Shown here: positions 1 through 5,590 of the stretch, piece after piece | How the letters are laid out: every line of letters begins with the position of its first letter | Position numbering within the stretch: the stretch's first letter is position 1 | Assembly (NCBI GenBank): GCA_021796135.1 | Contig: JAJYOQ010000188.1 | Span: 1 to 7,710, forward strand | Length of the DNA: 7,710 bases | Direction: 5' to 3' | Origin: Bacteroidota bacterium | GTDB lineage: Bacteria > Bacteroidota > Ignavibacteria > Ignavibacteriales > Ignavibacteriaceae | Program-made: the position numbers and the translations under genes | The notes under the pieces: model-generated | What the model was told of the DNA's origin: nothing | Seen by the model: only the letters and a program-made list of their open reading frames with translations | The model's database searches: none

Positions 1-6
1 CCGATC

Positions 7-891
7 TCAAAACCTAATTAAAAGTTCTTGAAATAAGTTTTCAATTTCTGCGGGGTTTTCCTGAAGCATTCGGATATAATTAGGAATACTATCCAATTGA
101 GAAACAATCATTCTTCTTTCTACCCGCCGATAGATTGTATTTTGTTTATAATTCGAAAAATCGTGACCGGTATGAGCTCTAAGGAGAATAAAAATTTTTT
201 GAAACGAATCCGGAATTTTCCCATCGATAATCGCTTCATTTAATAAAACACCTTTTACTTTTTGAGAAGTATATTTCATCAGCTGACCCGGCATATCCTC
301 GGGAATAAGGATATAATCGGCTAATCCGGTTTTAATTGCGCTATTTGGCATACCGTCAAATTTTGCAGATTTTGGGTCTTGTATCATTACCATCCCCAAT
401 TCACTCTTCACTGCTTTAAGTCCTTCAGAGCCATCTGAAGCCATTCCAGAAAGGATAATACAAATAGCTTTTTCACCTAAGTCTTCAGAAAGAGATTTAA
501 AGAAAAAATCGATCGGAAGTCGAAATCCATGCGGCTCAAGAGGTTCAATCAATTGAATTGTTCCATGAAGGATTGCTAAATCCCGATTTGCGGGAGCTAC
601 ATAGACATGGTTTGGTTCAAGCACCATCCCGTCTTCAGCTTGAAATAATTTCATTTTTGTAGATTTTTGTATTAGCTCAGGCATTATGCTGATATGATTC
701 GGATCTAGATGTGATACAACGATAAAAGACATATTGACATTCTCAGGCATACTTCTGAAAAATCTTTCAAGTGCTTCTAATCCGCCGGCAGATGCCCCGA
801 TACCAACTACATAAAATGAATTATTTGAAGTTGATAATTTCGAGGTATTTTTTTTGCCCGAAAATCTTTTAGGTAATATTTTCTTTTTCAT
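7..891 (-). CDS. CheB methylesterase / CheR methyltransferase fusion, fragment (3' end lost at window edge)
   Basis: The visible 294 residues hold a complete CheB-type protein-glutamate methylesterase domain (about residues 26-205) and the start of the all-helical N-terminal domain of a CheR methyltransferase (about 222-294). The catalytic triad is readable: Ser34 in GIGASAGG, His61 in VVSHLDP and Asp153 in SGMASDGSEG, with spacing like that of E. coli CheB. There is no receiver domain; a short basic linker precedes the esterase, as is usual in CheB-CheR fusions, which often continue into PAS and histidine-kinase modules. The reading frame stops just after ELLI, where CheR proteins normally continue into a conserved VTxFFRD stretch. 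The TGA uses base 7, which looks like adapter sequence, so the stop is probably false and the gene truncated. ATG at 891 is preceded by a weak GGA. Such fusions act in chemosensory-like or general stress signalling; the target here is unknown. Confidence 0.88.
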   Translation of the reverse strand: MKKKILPKRFSGKKNTSKLSTSNNSFYVVGIGASAGGLEALERFFRSMPENVNMSFIVVSHLDPNHISIMPELIQKSTKMKLFQAEDGMVLEPNHVYVAPANRDLAILHGTIQLIEPLEPHGFRLPIDFFFKSLSEDLGEKAICIILSGMASDGSEGLKAVKSELGMVMIQDPKSAKFDGMPNSAIKTGLADYILIPEDMPGQLMKYTSQKVKGVLLNEAIIDGKIPDSFQKIFILLRAHTGHDFSNYKQNTIYRRVERRMIVSQLDSIPNYIRMLQENPAEIENLFQELLIRF

Positions 892-1097
892 TGTTCCATA
901 AAAGCCTTAATCACGATGATTCCGAAAGTCTATTAAATAAGGATTATTATTGATACAAAACAAAAATGATTTATTGAGAAGCTTAAAACTTATTTAAATA
1001 AATATATTTTATGTAATAGTAAAAATTAAATCCATTAAATACAATATGGTTTATTAAAATTGTACAAATACAACATTATTATCCTTGGGCTGAACTT
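892..1097. other. AT-rich intergenic region upstream of cheB/cheR
   Basis: This 206-base gap is the longest in the window and carries no plausible gene. At 1060-1073 there is a 14-base hairpin sequence (TTGTA, 4-base loop, TACAA), followed on the minus strand by TTTT. It could be a weak terminator for the methyltransferase gene, but the stem is short and AT-rich. A 12-base perfect palindrome, TTATTTAAATAA, lies at 990-1001, which is easily chance in such AT-rich DNA. The promoter of the CheB/CheR gene is presumably here. TTG-rich and TAAT-like hexamers occur near 925-960 on the minus strand, but no pair stands out enough to call. Confidence 0.4.
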
Positions 1098-1703
1098 TTA
1101 TTTGACTCGACAAGCATAAACAAGAGCAGGCGGAAAGTTAAAAAAAACGAATTCTATGTTGATCTGAGCGAAGTATTTTTTAAGAATTGGACCTAACATA
1201 GTTCCTTTGAAAACGGATAATGTATGCATGTATTGAATAAAGATTCCGCCTTCTTTGAGTAGAGGTAAAACCTCTTTCCTTAGAAGTTCTTCAAATTTCA
1301 ATGATGACCAGGGAAGGGTTGAAATAATACAATCCACACTTCCGATTTGTAATCCGAACCTTAATGAAAGAATATCCCTAGAATTAAACACATCGTCATG
1401 AACTATATATACGTTCTGTCCTTTCATATTTTCCAGGAGCATATTGTAGAATTTATGATTTTTTTCGAAACTTATAAGAGTACTTTCTTTTTCTTTCCTT
1501 TTCAAAATCTCATCGGTTACAGCCCCGCTGCCGGCTCCGAATTCAAGTATCAGGTTTGCAGAATCGAAAGGAATGGAATTAACCAAACTATTAATGCAAG
1601 TTGTTGAATCAGGTGCAATTGATCCAATTTCCTTAAAGTGCCTGATAGACTGATTCAAGAAGTTGAAAACTCTTTTATCAGAATTTTTATTTTTTATTTT
1701 CAT
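1098..1703 (-). CDS. Phospholipid N-methyltransferase-like SAM-dependent methyltransferase (PmtA / COG3963 type)
   Basis: A class I SAM-dependent methyltransferase, about 201 residues from the ATG. Numbering here counts from the upstream TTG at 1715. The N-terminal FLNQSIRHFKEIGSIAPDS (19-37) resembles the membrane-facing start of bacterial phospholipid N-methyltransferases. SAM motif I is EFGAGSG (58-64), the acidic ribose-binding residue is Glu84 in SFEKN, Asp107/Asp108 form the next acidic motif, and STLPW (132-136) is the motif IV position. The C-terminus FPPALVYACR (194-203) is typical of the family. These enzymes methylate phosphatidylethanolamine towards phosphatidylcholine at the inner membrane; KsgA-like rRNA dimethylases share the fold and are the main alternative. 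I prefer ATG at 1703, which follows a purine-rich AAAAGAAAA stretch, over in-frame TTG at 1715, which has no Shine-Dalgarno. It lies 31 bases behind the preceding gene and probably shares its transcript. Confidence 0.78.
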   Translation of the reverse strand: MKIKNKNSDKRVFNFLNQSIRHFKEIGSIAPDSTTCINSLVNSIPFDSANLILEFGAGSGAVTDEILKRKEKESTLISFEKNHKFYNMLLENMKGQNVYIVHDDVFNSRDILSLRFGLQIGSVDCIISTLPWSSLKFEELLRKEVLPLLKEGGIFIQYMHTLSVFKGTMLGPILKKYFAQINIEFVFFNFPPALVYACRVK

Positions 1704-1734
1704 TTTTCTTTTCAACAGCTTACAGTCAATTTGT

Positions 1735-2115
1735 TTATTTATTAAAGTATTGCCTAATTTTTACTGCAATCTGGTTATCAGTCATTTTATCGACGGTTTC
1801 AATTTCAACTGAACGATTCTTTATTTTTTCATTATCTAGGCGTTTCTTGAGTTCAACCTTAGCTTCTCCGGGACCAAAAACCAAAATAGAGCTTGCATTC
1901 CGAATATAGGCAATAACATCATCATAGTATTTGTTAAGATGATTTGTAAACCGTCTGTCGTTAATATCTTCTTCTGTTTCTGCTTGTGCTCCGCCGGAAA
2001 ACCGCACATGCTTTTCAATTTCTGAATTAATTCTTTTTATTTCTTCCCCATTTTCATTGAGAATTAGAATAACTGCATCTCTATGATCAATCCATAAACC
2101 CGCATTCATTTTCAT
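1735..2115 (-). CDS. Small protein resembling eRF1/Pelota domain 3 (bacterial eRF1-like), function unknown
   Basis: A 126-residue soluble protein with no signal peptide or membrane segment. It opens with a beta strand, AGLWIDHRDAVILIL (5-19), then has a charged stretch with EKHVRFSGG (34-42), a helical DRRFTNHLNKYYDDVIAYI segment (53-71), a strand leading to SILVFGPGEAK (76-86), and a final helix after DKMTDNQIAVKI (109-120). The strand-GPGxAK-helix pattern resembles the L7Ae-like third domain of eRF1/Pelota and related bacterial proteins, some annotated as host-attachment proteins. That placement is from memory of the pattern, not a search. The protein lacks an NGQ-type release-factor motif and is far too short for a full eRF1. 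It starts 9 bases after the ATPase stop with an excellent ribosome-binding site, so it is almost certainly co-translated with the ATPase. A ribosome- or RNA-associated stress role is possible but unproven. Confidence 0.72.
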   Translation of the reverse strand: MKMNAGLWIDHRDAVILILNENGEEIKRINSEIEKHVRFSGGAQAETEEDINDRRFTNHLNKYYDDVIAYIRNASSILVFGPGEAKVELKKRLDNEKIKNRSVEIETVDKMTDNQIAVKIRQYFNK

Positions 2116-2122
2116 AAATTTT

Positions 2123-2127
2123 TCCTA
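2123..2127 (-). promoter_or_regulatory. Ribosome-binding site of the eRF1-like gene, overlapping the ATPase stop codon
   Basis: On the minus strand, TAGGA at 2127-2123 contains the TAG stop codon of the ATPase gene (2127-2125). The AGGA core sits 7 bases before the ATG at 2115. Terminating ribosomes would therefore sit on the next gene's Shine-Dalgarno, a classic arrangement for translational coupling. It also fixes the ATG at 2115, rather than the in-frame ATG two codons later, as the start. Confidence 0.7.
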
Positions 2128-4563
2128 TAATCCGAATTTTTTAAATAAATAATATTTTGGGAAATCAATGCCGAATGAAATTAACGCCGATAGAACCAGA
2201 ACGCTTAGAACAATAGCTATATTTAATGAAGGAACAAGAATTCCGAATGAACTAATAAGCAGGATGCAGATTATTGCCGATAAACTTGATATAAGTAATC
2301 CTTTGCCCGGAAGCGATGACCAGAAATGTTTTCTTTCCCTGACGATTAAAACTCTAAATTGACTATTTAATATGAAACTCAGCATCACAAGTGAAGTCAA
2401 TTCCTTAAATTGCAAATGGAAATAATTAATACCTAACAATACTATTATAATATCTCCCAATACATATAATAGCGCCGGTATTAGAGATGCCAGAATAATA
2501 TTCTTTACATTCCATTTATTTGGGTTACTTGTACTTTTTACATTATCAGTAGCCAAAGTCATGCTTACGAAATCATTTGCAAAAACAAGCAAAGACATCC
2601 CGAGAAGAGTAAGTAAAATATTATGCAGCCAGAAGAATCCTATAGAAAGGAATATAATAAATTCAATAACCTTAACAACTTTATTGATCACCCAGGTCAA
2701 CATTCGCTGATAAGTCTGCCTGCTTATTGTTACAGCATCAATTATTACACCTACACCGGTTTCGGTCAAAACTATACTTGCTGCAGCTTTTGCCACATCG
2801 GTAGAATTGCTTACAGCTATACCCATCTCCGCTTGTTTCAAAGCAGGAGCATCATTAACTCCGTCTCCTGTCATTCCAACAATGTGACCTCCGGATTGCA
2901 GCAAAGTTACAATCTTATATTTGTCTTCTGGATATATTTCTGCGAATCCATCACATTCCCTAACAATTTTTAATTGTTTATCTGCGCTTAAATCCTTAAT
3001 ATCAGACATACGAATAATATTATTGCCGATTCCAACCTGGCTTGAAATTTCTTTTGCTATATCAATGCTATCTCCCGTTAGCATCAATGGCTTTATACCA
3101 AGGTTCCTAGTTTGTTCGATCATACTTTTTGAATCGGGTCTCGGGGGATCAGCCAGCGGCAGCAATCCCATAAGTTTTAGAGAATTTTGATCACCCTCAT
3201 CCGAACGTGCAACAGCTATTGTTCTGTAACCTTTTTTGGAAAAGCCATCAATCGTTTTGCTTATTTCATCTAAAGTCCCTTTATCCAGATCATGGCACAA
3301 TGAGATGATAACCTGTCCGGCACCCTTAACAGCTCTAAATTGTTTCCCGTTATATTCAATAATTGCTTCTGTTCTTTTAGTAGATGGATCAAAAGGAATA
3401 TAGGACACTTGTTTGTATTCACTTAAATTTATATTCGAGTTTTTAGTATAATTAATAATCGCAAGATCAATAATATCCATTCCTTCTGACTTAGATGTGA
3501 GTGCGGCAATCCTGAGAACATCTTCTTTTTTGTATCCGGAAAACGGTATGCTGTCAACGACCGTTAATATGTTTTGAGTTATAGTGCCTGTTTTATCAAA
3601 ACAAATAATGTCTATGGAAGCGGCATCCTCTACTGAATCAAGCTTTGTTACAAGTGCACCATTTTTTGCCAGCTCAGTTGCTCCGACTGATTGAACAATA
3701 GTAAGGACTGCCGGAAGAGCCGCGGGAATAGCCCCAAGAAGAACAACAATAATAAAAGTCAACATTATTAAAATACTTAAATGCATCAGAAACGCAGACA
3801 CTGAGACCATGATTGATGCAAAAACACCGAGATAAATCAAATACTTTACAACACTCATCATCATTTCTTCTTGATGTGATTTCGGCTTTGCTGTTTTTAC
3901 AAGTTCAGCTGTTTTGCCAAAAAAAGTATTAGCGCCTGTATTAACTACCATACCTGAAGCTTCACCTCGCCTAATTATAGAGCCAGAGTATATAATGTCA
4001 GAAGGATGTATTTCTATAGGCAGAGATTCACCGGTTAATGCTGATTGATCAACTGATAGTTCACCGGAGATTATCTTAGCATCAGCAGGGACAATGTCGC
4101 CGAGTTTCACAGAGATAATGTCTCCATCAACTATACTTTTTGCATCTTCCTCTGACCATTTATTATTCCGAAGTACTTTTGATTTAACAGCTAATTTTTT
4201 CTTTAACAGATCAATTACTTTTTCTGAGTTGCTTGAGTGTATTTGTCCTATGACAGCGTTCGCAGTTAATAATGAAAAAATTATTATCCCTTCAATAGAA
4301 TGGTTTAAGGCAAAAGCAAGTCCCATAGCAATTTCCAGAAGCCACGGCATTGGACCCCAGTAACGCATAATGAATTCAAGAAAAGAGTTTTGTTTATTTT
4401 CAATTAATTCATTATTACCGGACTTCTCAAGACGTTTCTTTGCTTCAGAATCTGAGAGTCCGCCAGTTGTTGACCCTAGAAATTTGTATGTCTCGTCTAA
4501 GGACATTTTTTTATAATCAGATGTATTTTTGATGTTAGATTCCATTATAGTATTCTCTATCAT
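2125..4563 (-). CDS. Plasma-membrane proton-efflux type P-type ATPase (P3A subfamily)
   Basis: A complete 812-residue P-type ATPase, close in length to archaeal and bacterial P3A proton pumps such as Methanocaldococcus MJ1226. It has a short cation-ATPase N-terminal domain (about 18-65), M1-M2 (about 65-108), an actuator domain with TGES (177-180), M3-M4 ending in IPAALP (279-284), the phosphorylated Asp323 in DKTGTIT, a nucleotide domain with KGAG (413-416), the hinge TGDGVND (565-571), and M5-M10 from about 615. It has no heavy-metal-binding domain and no CPC in M4, so it is not a copper or zinc exporter. Asn102 in M2 and Asp664 in M6 match the proton-handling Asn106 and Asp684 of plant AHA2. 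The position matching the AHA2 M5 arginine (Arg655) is Glu634, a notable difference. It is expected to couple ATP hydrolysis to cation, most likely proton, extrusion. ATG at 4563 is used; ATG at 4545 is an alternative. The following gene begins 9 bases downstream. Confidence 0.93.
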   Translation of the reverse strand: MIENTIMESNIKNTSDYKKMSLDETYKFLGSTTGGLSDSEAKKRLEKSGNNELIENKQNSFLEFIMRYWGPMPWLLEIAMGLAFALNHSIEGIIIFSLLTANAVIGQIHSSNSEKVIDLLKKKLAVKSKVLRNNKWSEEDAKSIVDGDIISVKLGDIVPADAKIISGELSVDQSALTGESLPIEIHPSDIIYSGSIIRRGEASGMVVNTGANTFFGKTAELVKTAKPKSHQEEMMMSVVKYLIYLGVFASIMVSVSAFLMHLSILIMLTFIIVVLLGAIPAALPAVLTIVQSVGATELAKNGALVTKLDSVEDAASIDIICFDKTGTITQNILTVVDSIPFSGYKKEDVLRIAALTSKSEGMDIIDLAIINYTKNSNINLSEYKQVSYIPFDPSTKRTEAIIEYNGKQFRAVKGAGQVIISLCHDLDKGTLDEISKTIDGFSKKGYRTIAVARSDEGDQNSLKLMGLLPLADPPRPDSKSMIEQTRNLGIKPLMLTGDSIDIAKEISSQVGIGNNIIRMSDIKDLSADKQLKIVRECDGFAEIYPEDKYKIVTLLQSGGHIVGMTGDGVNDAPALKQAEMGIAVSNSTDVAKAAASIVLTETGVGVIIDAVTISRQTYQRMLTWVINKVVKVIEFIIFLSIGFFWLHNILLTLLGMSLLVFANDFVSMTLATDNVKSTSNPNKWNVKNIILASLIPALLYVLGDIIIVLLGINYFHLQFKELTSLVMLSFILNSQFRVLIVRERKHFWSSLPGKGLLISSLSAIICILLISSFGILVPSLNIAIVLSVLVLSALISFGIDFPKYYLFKKFGL

Positions 4564-4627
4564 TATTCTTTATAATTGAGCAATCAAACGTCGGAGTCAA
4601 TTTTCCTTCTTATCTTACAATTATGCA

Positions 4628-5170
4628 CTATCTTACACGATATTTAAACTGTGTCGTTTTATAACTTGAACCAATGTCAAGATTAATTGTAAACAAATAG
4701 TACCCCTTTTCGGTAAGCCATATTCCTCCTCCGAAATGGTTCATCATTGGCTGAAGTGTTACTGAAGATATTTTCTTTGACGGAGAAACAATTTGTACCT
4801 TGGCGGTGGAATCGGCAATTTCTTTTTTATTTTTAATATTAGTAACATCAAAAATAAAATAATGTGTGCCGGTCATAACTGCTTTCTTTGTTGCAGAATT
4901 CATTTTCATGCTGGTAGTTTTCATTATACTCATATTTTTCCCCATTTTTGTTCTCATTAGTTTTTTATTTTCTTTCTGACTTATAATCCACACTCTTGTA
5001 TTGAGACTATCAACAGTCATTTCAAAAACCGGTTTCCCCAGGACTCTTGAAACATCGATTTTCTTTATAACTTTTTTCCCTTTTAAATCATTCTCAGATT
5101 TACCAAAGATGACTATTGCCACAACTATAATTAGCACTATGGTTGATAAAAGCGCATATTTATTTTTCAT
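4628..5170 (-). CDS. Membrane-anchored, Met-rich exported protein of unknown function (FixH/YtkA-like C-terminus)
   Basis: A 180-residue protein with one N-terminal hydrophobic segment (about 6-22) and a short basic start, reading as an uncleaved signal anchor; no lipobox Cys is visible. Residues 72-99 are unusually rich in methionine (72, 76, 80, 83, 88, 90, 99), followed by GTHYF with His103. The C-terminal half (about 103-178) alternates beta-type stretches, including FIFDVTN, AKVQIVSP, an MMNHFGGG turn (142-149) and a strand GYYLFTINLDI. It looks like an immunoglobulin-like sandwich of the kind seen in FixH/YtkA-type domains. Met and His clusters outside the membrane suggest possible copper(I) or silver binding, an inference only. 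The start is firm: AAGGAA lies 6 bases before ATG. It sits 64 bases before the ATPase gene and 50 after the small membrane-protein gene, probably in one operon. Confidence 0.7.
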   Translation of the reverse strand: MKNKYALLSTIVLIIVVAIVIFGKSENDLKGKKVIKKIDVSRVLGKPVFEMTVDSLNTRVWIISQKENKKLMRTKMGKNMSIMKTTSMKMNSATKKAVMTGTHYFIFDVTNIKNKKEIADSTAKVQIVSPSKKISSVTLQPMMNHFGGGIWLTEKGYYLFTINLDIGSSYKTTQFKYRVR

Positions 5171-5220
5171 TTAGAGTTCCTTAAAATTTAACTTAGTTTT
5201 TTAATTATTGGTTTAATATT

Positions 5221-5442
5221 TTAATCTATTATTTTTTTGAAGATTACCCAGCCGAGAAAAGTTACAATACCCAAGGTAAAATATGCTGGAATCCACATCC
5301 AGTCTATTATTGTCGACATTCTGTTTCCGATAATTTTATTATAAGAAATTGTCCCTTCAATAGCTCCTTCCGCAAATAAAATAAAAAGCACAAGCGCTAT
5401 TGAAAATATTAAGATGATAGATGTTTTGTTAATTGTATTCAT
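5221..5442 (-). CDS. Small hypothetical protein with two membrane helices
   Basis: A 73-residue protein with two hydrophobic helices (about 8-26 and 50-69) joined by a polar loop containing SYNKIIGNRMSTIIDW, then WMWIPAYFTLGIVTFLGW and a lysine-rich C-terminal end (FKKIID). The ATG at 5442 is preceded by AGGT with a 7-base spacer, which supports it as a real gene despite its size. I do not recognise a characterised family. Similar short proteins with a WMWIPA-type second helix occur as uncharacterised genes, but this is recollection. Standing immediately before the Met-rich exported protein and the ATPase, it could be an accessory membrane subunit, which the sequence alone does not show. Confidence 0.62.
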   Translation of the reverse strand: MNTINKTSIILIFSIALVLFILFAEGAIEGTISYNKIIGNRMSTIIDWMWIPAYFTLGIVTFLGWVIFKKIID

Positions 5443-5590
5443 ATATTTGACCTATTTATATATTTATTTGGTAACTTTCACCGTTTAACGACTCTAAGGC
5501 ATCACAATTACTGCAACTTCGAATCAGCTTGAAACACCTTCAGATTGATTAGCTAAATATTTTTCCAAGCCCATTTGATCAAGTTCTTCA
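5443..5590. other. Intergenic region between decarboxylase and small membrane-protein gene
   Basis: A 148-base gap, long enough to hold a promoter for the downstream five-gene set. I see no strong -35/-10 pair and no GC-rich terminator hairpin; an 8-base palindrome, TTGATCAA, overlaps the left end of the decarboxylase 3' flank. Two minus-strand reading frames are open over part of the gap. One ends at TGA 5526-5524 and one at TAA 5458-5456; the second includes a CSNC Cys-x2-Cys pair. Neither has a good start codon and ribosome-binding site, so they are not called as genes. Confidence 0.35.

Noticed and set aside
990..1001. Perfect 12-base palindrome TTATTTAAATAA as an operator site
   Set aside because: It consists only of A and T in a very AT-rich spacer, where such palindromes arise easily, and there is no second copy in the window to suggest a binding motif.
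1836..2018. 60-codon minus-strand frame inside the eRF1-like gene
   Set aside because: It is an alternate frame of a gene that has its own strong ribosome-binding site and family-like sequence; no independent evidence for a nested gene.
2623..2973. 116-codon plus-strand open frame inside the ATPase gene
   Set aside because: It lies antisense to the P-domain and M5-M6 coding region of a complete, well-conserved ATPase, has no recognisable domain, and its composition is what the antisense frame of a real gene would give.
2921..4363. Plus-strand frames at 2921-3190 and 4094-4363
   Set aside because: Both are shadows of the ATPase coding strand; the minus-strand frame carries all the family motifs across these spans.
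2125..4563. ATPase as a copper or other heavy-metal exporter, suggested by the Met-rich neighbour
   Set aside because: No N-terminal metal-binding domain, no CPC/CPH/SPC in M4 (IPAALP instead), and the M2 Asn and M6 Asp match P3A proton pumps.
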